A stretch of DNA of 64,000 bases from Aldrovandia affinis (lineage: Eukaryota > Chordata > Actinopteri > Notacanthiformes > Halosauridae): positions 1,521,001 to 1,585,000 of the forward strand of contig JAINUG010000196.1 of assembly GCA_029706075.1 (NCBI GenBank), given 5' to 3'. Position numbers and translations under genes: made by a program. The notes under the pieces are model-generated. The model searched no databases. It saw nothing but the letters and a program-made list of their open reading frames with translations, and was not told where the DNA came from. Positions 45,944 to 57,796 of the stretch are shown in pieces. How positions within the stretch are numbered: position 1 is the stretch's first letter; each line of letters begins with the position of its first letter.

Positions 45944-48900
45944 GTCTCCTTCTTGCCTTATCCCGTCGTCAGAGTAAAACGTGGTTGATCCTCTTGCACG
46001 GTGGACGCGATAAAGTCTGGGAGTGAGTGTGAAATCGGGAGAGGAGGGGAGAAGGAGTCAGTTAGCAAAGCGACTCTGTAGGCTACTGTATTGTTTGTAG
46101 GAGGGAAGAGGGAGGAGATTACTCAATGTACAATTATGGGTCCATCCTCTTTAATTTGGTCGGTAAAAGAAACACCAATTTGGGACAATAGAGGGAGATA
46201 AGTAAATTATGACCTGAATTGATACCATGGAGATAAATAATTAAATCAATATTTTGGTAGGTTTTGTAAAGCTAAATTAGAATTTCTGTAGTTACATTTC
46301 TGGAAATTACACACAACCTCCTATTTTGGCTATTCTTATCCCCTTAACAGCAACCAGGATATTATAATGGAGAAATACAACAAACGCGAAGGACTTTATA
46401 TGATCTATTTACAGTGAAGTGTATACATGCTTGTTTTCGTAGACTGGTGTGGAGGTATTGGGTTGTGCTTATTGATTCATAAAGGGGCCGTCAAATTAAA
46501 GGACAGTCAAGGTCATCATTATACAATTCATGCGTAAATAACAGTAAACATGAAAGTGGAAATCTGCTCAATTTTCAAACATATTTAATATTTACTTTTA
46601 TATTTAATATTTACATGTTAATTATATATTCATAATAAATCATGCTTATTTGTATACAGCAGAATCTCTCACCTGGAAGTTAATCCTGTAATTTTTTGAC
46701 GATTAACCACATCCTATATATACATGTATCTTTTATTATTATTTGTTTATGTATCTTATTAATTCATTTATTTTTCCTTCATTATTTTTAAAATTCTTTC
46801 TTTATTTCATTCCAACATTTAGTGGAGCAATGGTCGATTTGGATGTGGAAGTGGGTAGATCATTAACAACCTCAGTTGTTTTCAGCACTGCTGTCACCTT
46901 CGCTAACAGCTGCAGGGGGGAGTGGGTCTCTAATGTGTGTCTGCCACTACAGCTGTCCCAGTAGGGCATCCAAAACTTGTCCCCTGCCCTCCCATTCCAC
47001 AGAGCCACACCCCACTCCTCCTCAGTGGGAGACTCCTCAGTGCCTGTAGGCCAAAATTGCTTTTAAATGGCTTGTTAAATTAAGCATGGGTATGAATGCA
47101 AGAAATGTGGAATCCATTGAGCTGTGATATGAGAGGGGGCATTTGTAGTTTTTAATGTTGTCGCTGATAGCAATGAGTTTGATATATTTTTTTAAATAAC
47201 AAATGACTCCTCGGTCACCTGAATTCCCACAATGTGAAAAGGGGGATTAGGTTCCCTGGTAAGCATTTCAAAGTACATGTATTCAGAAAAAAACTTGCCA
47301 GGTCTGAGGCAAAAAAAATGTATAAGCAGAAATGTCAACGCGCAGTATTAATTGGTTCCTTCAGGGCATTCCATTAAAATCTCAACGTTGTGTGGACAAG
47401 TGGTCTGTGGAGACAAGCTGTACATGATGGACAGGTGCAATATAGCGCATGTAGCTCTGTATAGTAATACAGCTCCATAGTGATCACACAGTCCATGCAC
47501 TGAGCACTCACACACCTGGGGGAGATCTTGGCCACATCCAACACTGTGGAGTGATCAGACAAGGACCAGGACAAGACAATCAAACACCAAAGTCGCAAAA
47601 GAGGGAGAAGGTGCGCATGCAAACTCCCAGGGTTTGGTTTTACTGCTTGTCCTCCCGCAGAGGGTTGTGGGACTCAGATGTGATTGAAGGAGGAAAAGAC
47701 TTTGATGTCAACACAAAACCCTGATCTCTCGGGGTTATTACCCTCCGCATTTTCAATCACAGCAGCCAATCAAGAGCTGACATTTCATTCCTCATCAGAA
47801 ATACATTGACCGCTGTCTTCTCGCTCTCTCACTCTCTCTTGCACTCTCTCCCTCTGTCTCTCTCTCTCCCTTCTCTGCAGTTCCACTGTATCTGATCTGC
47901 TATCTGGCTGTCCAAAGCAAACAGGGGGTCGGAGGGGTGGGGTGGGGTGGGGGAGGGTTGACAGTTAGGATTTACGGCACTAAAAACGCCATAAGCACAC
48001 AGATAAATAGTTTATGAGGGGGCAGGTGATGTGAGCTCAGTTGATCCCCCAAGTTGAGTGCTTATCCATGGTTTTTTTTTTTCAAGGGATAGAAGTGTTC
48101 ACATTGGGCCTAAAAATCTGTCCTTACAAGCTCAACCTTGGAATTTAGCTGCATTCCACACAACTTCATGTGAAAATTGGGGAGTTTGATTTTCGCATGC
48201 AACTGGTCAATGTGAAATGGGTATAGCTATCAATGAGGTTGGTCAACAACTAACAGAGTTGTAACTGAAGAGCCTTTATGAAATATAACTGGGGCACAGT
48301 GGAACACCCCCCCCACACACACACACACAAACACCCATTATAAACAAGAGAATTTAACCACATTTTCCCAAACATGAGCAATTTCAATAAAAAAAACTGT
48401 CCTTGGAGGCTACATATGCATTAACATTGCATTATCATCATTGTTTTTGTTGTTGGTGTGGTAATTATGCCAGTGTCTATTACACTTTTGATTTGGAGCA
48501 TAACGTGTGTTAGAAATGCCCAACTAAGCCTTCGGATGAAGTACCATAGCTGTCATGTAACTGATATTTTCCCAACATAATCCTGTGAAACGTGCACTTT
48601 TACTGGCTGATGTTTGAGTTGAATACACACTATTGGGATTCAGCCATAGTCCTACAGTTGGTTTTAAGCACAAGGAGCCCACATCTGGACATCTTACCAC
48701 TTACGCCAACGGTCTCACTAGTCAAAGACTCGATGTATGTGAGAAGGCAGATCATCAAACTAATTTATTATGAAATGCATATTTATTTCCAGGATCAAGG
48801 AAAACCCCATGGAAAACAAATTATGAACCTCTTGGGATGGGGGCTCATCCAAGTCACTCCGTGTTTAGCACAAACTGAAATAACAATAACGTCAAAGTGA

Positions 48901-49440
48901 ATGAAGAGGTGACGAAAGCTGAAGAACTGGTGAAATCAGGATATTAGCAATAAAGACCCTTTAACGATTTGCATGTGAGTGGAATATTTGGTTTTTTTCT
49001 AGTGATTTCAGCGGGGGTTTTTGTAAAGGCATCCCCTTACTCTTATACTGTCAATACGTTTGTAAAGAAGATTTTCTGTCAGGGGGTTTTACATTTCGCA
49101 GTGAGTCCCTTGCCTGCGATAGAGGGGCTTAGAGAGATTCAGAGCTAAGCCACTAAGAGCAGGCCTGCTCATGGAAGTCCTTTTTATCTGTGTGAATCAC
49201 CACTTCACCAGTGAAGCACATGAGTGCAGAGACAAAGGCTAATGGATCCCTATGGAGGCTGTAAGCAAAGAGCTGAGCTGGATTTCTATTCTTATTTTAT
49301 TTAAAATGTTCTTTTATTTAGCCAGGTAACTTATTGCGCTCACTGTTCTGCTTAATTTAGTCAGTTGTGGAATATAATGGTCTGCCATCACTTTTAAGTT
49401 TTTATAAAAATGCTTTTTTGTGGAAAAAACTATTTTTATC
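45944..49440. other. Upstream of mcam start codon: 5'UTR/promoter zone then gene-free DNA
   Basis: The 5'UTR and promoter should begin directly above 45,943. The purine/GA-rich sequence at 46,020-46,120 has no clear TATA box, and the transcription start cannot be placed. AT-rich DNA lies at 46,560-46,800, CT-rich sequence at 47,820-47,875, a T-run at 48,072 and a C/CA stretch at 48,307-48,332. Small open frames (for example 46,743-46,964) show no recognised domains. Confidence 0.5.
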
Positions 49441-49449
49441 AGATTCATT

Positions 49450-49761
49450 CATTCATTATCTAACCCGCTTATTTCTGGTCAGGGTCACGGGGGGTGCTGG
49501 GGCTGGAGCCTATCCCAGCATGCATTGGGCGAGAGGCAGGAATACATCCTAGACAGGTCGCCAATCCATTGCAGGGCACACTCACACACTCACTCACACA
49601 CTCATACTCAATGTTGCCAGAGTACCCAGAGGAAAACCCATGTGGACACGGGGAGAACATGCAACACAGCTCACACACAGAAAGGCCCCCGGCTGGGATT
49701 CAAACCCAGGAACTTCTTGCTGTGCAGCGACAGTGCTATCCACTGCACCACCGTGCCTCCC
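49450..49761 (-). mobile_element. tRNA-derived SINE of a widespread teleost type
   Basis: On the minus strand it starts at 49,761 with GGAGGCACGGTGGTGCAGTG, then GATAGCACTG (A box), and has GGGTTTGAATCCCAGCC (B box) about 50 bases on. GTTCTCCCCGTGTCCACATG, GGGTACTCTGG and GCGACCTGTC...GGATTGG follow, ending near the AACCCGCTTATTTCTGGTCA region. It is well preserved, and its head lies about ten bases from the solo LTR. Confidence 0.8.
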
Positions 49762-49772
49762 AGATTGGTTAG

Positions 49773-51024
49773 TGTGGAGGGCGTTAGTCTCAGCCACATG
49801 GGAGTGGCATGGTTGCCTTTGTTTTACATGCTGTGGAGGCCTTTGGAGCAGGGAGACTTTCCAGGGGCAGGTTTGGCACTCTCACAGGGTGTGAGAGTGA
49901 ACTGTCCTCCGGAAGGTTGCTCCAAAGGCCATAATTGATTTAATTATTATTTAATTGCTGTCAATCAGGTAATTGATGTGGAAGTCAATTGACTGATTGG
50001 CTGTGTATGTGAGAATGTGAATTGTTTGGTGTTGAGTGATTGTGATTGGGTGAGTGATTGATAGATGGGTGATTGCCTCACGAGTCCCACCTGAGCCAGG
50101 CAGAAAGTAAGCCTATTTAAGAGCAGGTGGGGAAGTGGGGAATCAGTTAGTCTTGTCATGTCATTGATGTGTGTGTCTTGAGAGTTAGTCTTGTCATTGT
50201 TGTGACTGTGCGCGTGCACACGTATGGTATCGTGTTGTATTATGGATTATTGTGGAGTGTTTGGTGTGTGATGTTTGATGTGTGATGTGACTCTGTCGGG
50301 TATGGTGACACGTGTCTGTAATCCAAGCTTCTGGGAGGCGGAGTCTGTGTGGACCATATGTTGAGTTCTGTGTGCGTTTGTCGAAAGTGACTGAGTAGAG
50401 TGCTTCCTGTGTGTGTGGGAAAGAGGGAGAGGGGGCGCACTGAGTGTCCGCCTCTCTCCCTTGGTGTGATCATGAAAGAGAGCGAGAGGGCCCCCTGAAA
50501 GAGGGTCCGCCTCTCACCCTTGGTGTGATTGGAAGAGAACTCACACTCGGGCAGTGGAGAGTGTCTCTGGACAACGGCCCGAGAAACTCTCCACTCTTTC
50601 AGTGAGAGGTCTCGGGGCTGGTGCCAGAGAACTCTCACTGTGAGGAGTGGCGAGGGTCTTGGTGTGAGATTTGTGTTTAATGTGAATGTATGAAGGCGGT
50701 GTGGAAAGCCGCTGATTGTCTGTGTGTGTTCTGTGTTTCCCCAGAAGGGGATTCCCCCCTCGGAGGAGGCGGGGCTTTCATTTATGGTTTGATTATTTTA
50801 GCTTGTTATTTTAGTTCATTGTTTTTGCCCGAAAGCTTCGCGTCAAGTAGGGTGAAGATTTTGTGTTTTGTTTGTTTTATGTTAGCCTGCTCTCCCACTG
50901 TCTCTCTCCCATGGCTGGGGGGAGAGACAGAAAAAAATAAAAATCCGGTCCGTAGACCCGCAAACTCCATTCCGTCTCCAGACTGCTCTGTTCCCATCCA
51001 GGGATTGTCACGTGGCGTGTGACA
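49773..51024 (+). mobile_element. Probable solo LTR, 1,252 bp
   Basis: It begins TGTGGAGGGC and ends GTGTGACA, i.e. TG...CA termini. The 5-base direct repeat GTTAG lies immediately outside both ends (49,768-49,772 and 51,025-51,029), as expected for retrovirus-like integrases. Inside are a TATA-like CCTATTTAAGAGC (about 50,112), an AATAAA near 50,936, and a 59-base duplication (50,446 and 50,505). No gag/pol or second LTR is present nearby, so it would be a recombined solo LTR. Family is unknown and orientation is inferred from the TATA and AATAAA order. Confidence 0.65.
50446..50545. repeat. 59-bp tandem duplication inside the LTR
   Basis: GTCCGCCTCTCTCCCTTGGT, then GTGAT, at 50,446 recurs at 50,505 with few changes. 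Such U3 duplications are common in LTRs. Confidence 0.8.
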
Positions 51025-51029
51025 GTTAG

Positions 51030-52700
51030 ATTGGTTTTATTATTTCAATATAGACAATGTGTTTGTTTCCCATTGGCCTGATGAGATTTGCTCAATTGGT
51101 GCATTGGTATTTTTGAGGTTTCCAATCACATGAATGTTCTGAATGTGTGTTTGTAGTGCGCTTATGTTAGTCTTGGCGGAACAGTTCCTCCTTTGCCATT
51201 TAATCCCGCTACCTGCTGGAGATCATCTCCACTGTTCTCTGCCCACCAATATCTGTGAGAGAGTATGTACAGTACATGAGTTGGTTACCCATAGACTCAT
51301 TCCGTTTCTCATTGATTGGTTTCTTGATTGGGTAGCCATAGAGGTGAAATGCATTTCAATGCAAGGTATTTTAAAGCACAACTCACAAAGCAGTTTTTAA
51401 TAACACAGAAAAAAGGCAGTAGTGTGTCCTTTTGATTTGAATCAGTAAAATCACATCAGTTTCCAAACAGAAGCCTGAATATTGCTCAACAACCTGGTGT
51501 GGGAGAGGAATGGCTTATATTATTTCTTATGGAAAGTTGATGAGAGGACTTTTTTGTTGAAAACCCCCTAAGTTTGCTTATTAATAACTTTTTCGGATTC
51601 CACTTGTATTAAGGATCCAAAAAGAAATGAATAAGCACCATTAGCTATCTGAGCTGTCTGACTCATCAGTAAACATTTGCATAAAAACATTCTTCCCTTG
51701 GACAGTTCTTGACTGAAGAATGAAGAAACTGAGATATGCAGCACACATGAAAGCACTGTAAACATCCACCAGCAACAGAAAGGCAGAGTGATGTTTCAGC
51801 AACCCAATAGTGGATGGAGATACTATGTTCCTTTCAGTCATAAATTGGTATGAACCAATCAAAAAACTTTGCTCTGCATAGTAAGACACTGATTGGTTCA
51901 CATCAGTGAGTAACTGATAACACATCATAATTGCTCCACACATTTTTGGGTTCATAAAGCTTCCTATCTCTAATCAGCAAAACACTAATTTGTCACAAAG
52001 GACTACAAATGGCATTATGAAAAACATTTTATTTTTGTTCACTTTGCATGTGCCTACCTTTATCTGTCATAGTGGCCACCTCCTCCAGAGTCTTCTTCCT
52101 TCTGTGACTCAGACTCAAATGGCAAACCCTTCAGGGACACAGGGCAGAAACAGAAAACTGTCTGTTTGCCATTTCTAAATTTACCCTGTCCTAACCCCAC
52201 AGAGGCACGTTTGTACACAGCACTTTGCCAAGGCCACCCTCCATCAGGAGATGAACTTGAAAGCCCTTTTTTAGGGAACGCATAACAGATGCACTATATC
52301 ATCGGCAAGAGGACACTGAGTCATCGATAAGAGGCTGATTGTTCACAAGTCGTTCGTTCAATGTTCGTCTGATTGAACTGCGACTTTACGGAAACATTCC
52401 TATAAACAGCAACGGGGCAGCACAGACCGGTGTACGATTTACAAATTATGCTCATGGTACAGGAGGGAGACACAGATGGATGGGTTTGGTCGGGACCCAA
52501 CGCCACATGCGGCCTCATCAGTGGGCTTGATTCTAACGAGGTGGGGGTATTGGTGGAACTGAAAGAGGCAGTACAGGCAATACTCCAGGGACGGTGCAGG
52601 TGTGTAGGAGGCAGGATCCTCCAGTAAACTTGTAATAATGGCTTTCACCACTGTCTGCACAGATGCAGGTGCTCAAAGGCTTTGCTTTTACAACCGGTTT
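51030..52700. other. Gene-free stretch
   Basis: No recognised gene or repeat. Short open frames lack domain signatures. Confidence 0.6.
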
Positions 52701-52705
52701 ACCAT

Positions 52706-52845
52706 TGGCAGTGTGGCATTGTGCTTAAGGTTAAGGTACTAGGAACTAGCAACGTGAAGGCTATATTTTCGACTGCTGCTGTTGTCCCCTTGAGCTATGT
52801 TTTTAATAAGCATTGCTCTGGTAAATAGCATGTCTTTAAGCATGT
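52706..52845 (+). mobile_element. tRNA-derived SINE (V-SINE-like), short decayed copy
   Basis: The head GGCAGTGTGGCATTGTGCTT, then AAGGTTAAGG, followed by GAAGGCTATATTTTCGACTG, CTGCTGTTGTCCCCTTGAGC and a tail-like GCATTGCTCTGGTAAATAGC. The order matches the copies at 32.0 and 42.2 kb, with an internal deletion. Confidence 0.6.
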
Positions 52846-55720
52846 CTGTTCACATTGCCCCAGATAAGAGCCTCTGACATCCACATAAAAAAATAACACT
52901 CAATGTACCGTGTGTGTGTGTTTTTTCCCCCATACTTTCATCACAGTGCATGGTTGTTGTACATGTTCCTTTACAAATTCCGTTTTTTTTCCCTGGAACA
53001 AAAATGCTGGGAGAAACAAAACAAATGTGAGGAAGAGCTGTTTCACATGAAAGAGTCAGACGAAGACGCTGGACTCTGCTGCCAATAGCTGCTATCAGCA
53101 ATCTGCTCCAAACCACGTTTTAAAACCAGCGGATCATGACTGATGGATGGAGACCCCCCACGGCGTGTCAGGCTGCATGGATATGGGAGCGCGTGGTATT
53201 CCCATAACAAAGAGAATCTGCGTAAACACAATCCTCTGCAGGTCGCACCCAGACGGCAGTGTCGCTCCATGGCTGGGGGCTACCGAACCCACCGGTACAA
53301 CTACTGTATAACAATGAGAGTGAAAGGATACCACAAAAAGCAGAACTATTAAGCGACCTAAACTAGTATTTCTAATGTGCACATCGTTTCAGATTTCATA
53401 ACATTGGCTGTACAGATTATTATTATTTTTTAATAATCTCTGTATTTGTTGACTTGAATCGAAACATATGTGCACAAATGCCTCTGTACCACTTTAGGAT
53501 ATTAATATATACTATTATATTTGCAATATATGCTATTGGTTAATGGTCAATTTTCCACTGATACTATGAAATCTGTTTTCACACGGATAGTTGTTAATGC
53601 ATGGGACAGTTTACAAGGATGGGTATTGGAAGCAGAGACCCTTGGGGTGTCCAAGACCAGGTTTGACACAGTGCTAGATGCACTTTAGACTGTAGGCAAA
53701 ATTACAAGTATAGATGCACTAAATGGCCCGTTCATTGAACTTTCCAATTGTACCTATGCTTGCTAATTTTGCACTTGTGTTTTCTAAAGCTCTCTATGAC
53801 CCCCTAGTTTAAATAATCTAATGATTAAAGAAGAAAAAGAAAAAAGTGTGTTAGAGGTGGGAGTCATGGTATAGAATAAGATGTCTCCGTGGAGTACAGG
53901 AGCCAGATGGAGCTCTTGGATGATCTGGAAGTGAGTCAGTCTGCAGGGATTAGGCCAGGACTCCCTTTTCCTCTCCTTTTTAAAGGTTTATCCCAATCTT
54001 TAAAAGCACAGATGGGCAGATTTTGACACCTCTTGAGCAATTTGCGGTATTAACAAAAGCCAGTGCTGTTCCCTCCACTTCCTTTCTGTCCTTGGAAGAT
54101 TCTTTTCCCAAGTCTCACGGACTCTGCTAAGTGCAGACCATCTACTTTCTTAAACAACCTGAAATATAATGCGGCTGTGGCCAAATGAGTCCATGAGAAC
54201 TCCTGAGCCAGTTGTTGAGAGAAAAAAAACAGGCAAGACTCCAATTATATTCAGGGAGTTCATTTTTACAGAGGAAGCATTGATAGCACTGGCCACAAAC
54301 GCCACATAACAGGAAGGTATTATTGAGAATGTACAGCACCCCTCCACTGTAATGGCCCAGAATAGCATGGTCCCATGTCCCCAGGATGCAGCCAGTGATG
54401 CCTGATGCTGTGTGGTAACCCAGCAGTAACCATGGGAGACGGGCAGTGTCAGCTCTGATGAGGCGGCTCATTTTTGGTGGCCCACGGAGCAGGGCTGGTG
54501 GACGGCGAGGCGAGGCGACAGGCACTGGCACCGGCCACATTGCCTGTCAGTCAGTGATGGGAGGTAATGCGATTAGCCAGGGTGCTCTTTCTCCCCATTT
54601 GTCCACGAGTGGAGCAGGAGTGAGGGCCAGGTCTGGCAGATTGGGTTACGCCTGGCTGGGGGAGGCGTGACTCGCGGCATGGGTGACAGACTCTTCACCA
54701 CCAAATGCTGAGCTGTAACCTGATAGTTCGCCTGCAGACAGGGAGCACAATGGCAAAGCAGCTTTTGCCCCCAAGTTCAACTCTTATGAGGGTATTTTCG
54801 AAGGCTACCATTTCATTTTTTCCTGAATTGATATCCTGTTTATTTGTCCATTCTGGTCTGGTCCTCCATATAATGATGATGGAAACCATACTTCTACAAA
54901 TAAGAATGCGTTATTTATATAGTTATGAAACTTAAGTCAATAAAACCCTTATAAGACCCTTGCAAAGAAAGTCGACTGAAAATATATTTTCTGATATCTG
55001 TGATATACAGTGCCATGTACAAAGTGAACTTTGGGAATACAAAAATGAACCACTGACCCTGCATTTCACAGAGAGATGACGGAGATGATGATGGAGTCTC
55101 TGAAATTACTTAACACGGCTGGTGGTATGAAATATTCTCAGTAGGCTATACTCAGTAGGCTATATAGCAGTTGAAAATGTCGAATGCTGATTATCCCAAA
55201 CTGCTGCTAGTGCTTTACTATGTACCAAACATTAAAACCAACCATTGTATTTAGCTCCATCAGTAAGCTAATACTTATCTGCTGTACTTATCTGCGGTTG
55301 ATGGAAATCATTTGAATGTAGATAAAAAACAAATTTGAAAGTTAACACCTGGAAAGACAGACAACAAAATACCTTGAGTTATGCTGGGGAACCATATGTC
55401 AATCGCAAGAGGCAAGAGAACCTGAGGAAGTCCTCCGAAAGCAGTATGTAGAAGAATATATATGTGATTTTAACTACGTTTTTTAGTATTTTAAACTTCC
55501 TTGACTAGCTACTAACACAACAGTTGCTACTGGCCAGCCAGTTACTAACATTCGCTAGCTTTAGCACAGTTGAATGTTTCAAATCCGCTGTTTGCTAAGT
55601 TGCCGCTAGTTACCCAGCTCATGAAACATGGATTGAAATACATCAGCTGGCTAATATTTTGCAAATTTAGTTCATTTATGTAACTAAAGCTACATACTCT
55701 GGCTATAAGTAAGAAAACAG
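52846..55720. other. Gene-free stretch
   Basis: Apart from the possible fragment near 53.6 kb, no gene, RNA or repeat was recognised. Open frames at 54,142-54,540 and neighbours show no domain or splice context. Confidence 0.6.
53590..53830 (+). mobile_element. Possible old retroelement 3' fragment
   Basis: ACAGTTTACAAGGATGGGTA, then TTGGAAGCAGAGACCCTTGG and TGCACTAAATGGCCCGTTC, resembles a dispersed sequence I associate with fish retroelement 3' ends (…AGATGGGCCGAATGGCC…). It is short, decayed and not firmly assigned. Confidence 0.3.
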
Positions 55721-55724
55721 GCAG

Positions 55725-57372
55725 TCATCCTCCCCCTCCTGCACCTAACCCTCCTTCACTCATCTGACAACCTAAACCACACGCCTCCTTGTTTTCCTTC
55801 TCACCCCTCCCTGACTCTGACATCTCACAACTTATTCACTCCCACCATCCTACCACCTGCTCAACTACCGACCTGTCTCTCTCTTCTAATTCTTGTCCAA
55901 GACTGTAAAATGGGCTGTATACTGTATAATCAACTGTCTGTCTATCTCCTACAGAACAGCCTGCTTGATCCCAACCAATCAGGCTTCAAGGCAGGTCACT
56001 CTACCGATACTGCTTTGCTCGCAGTCACTGAGGCACTCTACTCAGCAAAGACTCAATCACTCAGCTCCATCCTCCTCCTGCTCAATCTATCAGCTGCCTT
56101 TGATACCATTAATCACCAGATCCTGCTCTCATCTCTCGCTGAGATGGGAATCTCAGGATCTGCACTGGCATGGTTTGAATTGTACTTGACTGACCGGTCC
56201 TACCAGGTGGCCTGGACAGGATCTCTCTCCTCTCCCTACACCCTCTCTACCAGTGTCCCGCAGGGCTTGGTGCTAGGCCCCCTCCTATTTTCCTTGTATA
56301 CCAAGTCTAATTGGTTCTGTTATCACTACTCATGGTTTTGCATATCACTGTTATACTGATGACACTCAACTCTTTCTCTCCTTCTCTCCTTCTGAAACCC
56401 AGGTCCAGGCACATATCGCTGCATGTCTGGCAGACATCTCTGCTTGGATGACCACCCACCACCTGAAGCTGAACCTGGGGAAGACCAAGCTGCTCTTCCT
56501 CCCAGCGAAGAGCTCCCTGATGATTGATGTCTCAATCACCGTGGAAGGCTCTATAGTGTCTCCGTCCCGGGTTGCCAGGAACCTTGGAGTGACTCTGGAT
56601 GACTATTGGGGCACATCGCAGCAATCACCCGGACCTGCTAATTCTCCCTCCACATCATCCAGAGAATTTGCCTGTTCCTCACCCAAGAGTCCACACAATT
56701 CCTGGTCCAGGCTTTGGTAATCTCACGTCTGGACTACTGCAATTCCTTGCTGGCAGGCTTACCGGCCTGTGCCATCAAGCCACTAAAAGTAGTGCAGAAG
56801 GCCTGCCGCATGCCTAGTTTTCAACAAGTTCACACGTCACTCCACTACTCACCACAGTGCACTGGTTCCCTATTGCAGCACATATCAAATTTAAATCACT
56901 GGTACTGGCATATCAGGCCGCTAAAGGAACCGCTCCCTCCTACCACCAGACACTCATCACACCCTACACCCCAGCCAGACCCCTCCACTCTGCCTCCTAT
57001 GGCAAACTGACGGTCCTATTCCTTCGGGCACCTGGCAGCCGTTCCTCCCGGTCTCGCCTCTTCTCTGTCCTGAACCCCCGGTGGTGGAATAATCTTCCAC
57101 ACCCGGTCAGGACCACGGAATCACTGGCCATCTTCCACAAAAGACAAAAAACACAGCTCTTTAGACTCCACTACCACTTTTTTAACTAATAACTTTTCTT
57201 TCTCTGTGTTACAGGTACGGTGTGCAGCTGCTAACAATAATGTTTGTTGCAGTGTTGCTACACAGATCTCTTGCACTAGTCATGATTAATCTTATCATGT
57301 ATAAATGCACTTTTTGTAAGTCGCTCTGGATAAGAGCGTCTGCTAAATGCCTAAAATGTAAATGTAAAATGT
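55725..57372 (+). mobile_element. L2-like non-LTR retrotransposon, 5'-truncated and frameshifted
   Basis: The reverse transcriptase remnant spans three frames. It starts at about 55,855 (LNYRPVSLSS), then NSLLDPNQSGFKAGHSTDTA, LLNLSAAFDTINHQILLSSL and SVPQGLVLGPLLFSLY in 55,910-56,330. The catalytic motif appears at about 56,345 as CYTDDTQLF, where YADD is usual. HHLKLNLGKTKLLFLP and VISRLDYCNSLLAGLPACAI follow, and the C-terminal block LAYQAAKGTAPSYHQTLITP...RWWNNLP runs to about 57,190. The 3' end at 57,317-57,370 is GTAAGTCGCTCTGGATAAGA, then GCGTCTGC. There is no endonuclease domain, and several frame changes make it inactive. Confidence 0.85.
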
Positions 57373-57705
57373 CATGTCTATATATCCAATTGATAATTCA
57401 CTGCTTACTGAAAAGTGTGCACCAATAACTGTGCCAGAGACTGTGGAAGAATAATGGAGGAGCACAAGCAGCAGCTCCAAATTTATCTTAAATGTATTTC
57501 ATGTAAGCTAATTCACATAAAGGGAACATGTTTTGTTTTATGTAAACTCCTTAAAACACAATAGTATAGAGATATAATGAAAATTTGCTAAGCATTAATA
57601 TCACTGAACATAATGCAGCATATACTTTTCTTCTACAAATTCAAACTGGAGCTCCGATACATGTGTTAACATGTGAGCGTCCACGACAGAATGTGATGTT
57701 AATGA

Positions 57706-57796
57706 GGCTGGCGGATAGCGTAGCGGTTTAACACACCCATATTCGACTGGTCCTGTATGAGTGTGAGCTGCCTATCAGGGACGCGGTTCGAAACCT
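57706..57796 (+). mobile_element. tRNA-like SINE head
   Basis: GGCTGGCGGATAGCGTAGCG, then GTTTAA, is an A-box-like start, and GCGGTTCGAAACCTG (57,783-57,797) is a near-ideal B box 75 bases on. It is probably the polymerase III promoter of a SINE whose body is the repeat sequence that follows to about 58,170 or further. It is not a functional tRNA because it is too long between boxes and folds poorly. Confidence 0.55.

Noticed and set aside
46743..47008. Possible small protein or transposon exon (plus GAMVDLDVEVG, minus WMPYWDSCSGRHTLE)
   Set aside because: The readings looked slightly protein-like, but no family, start context or splice structure could be supported on either strand.
57706..57796. 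Functional tRNA gene
   Set aside because: A and B boxes are present but too far apart with no cloverleaf, and dispersed-repeat DNA follows. It is a SINE head.
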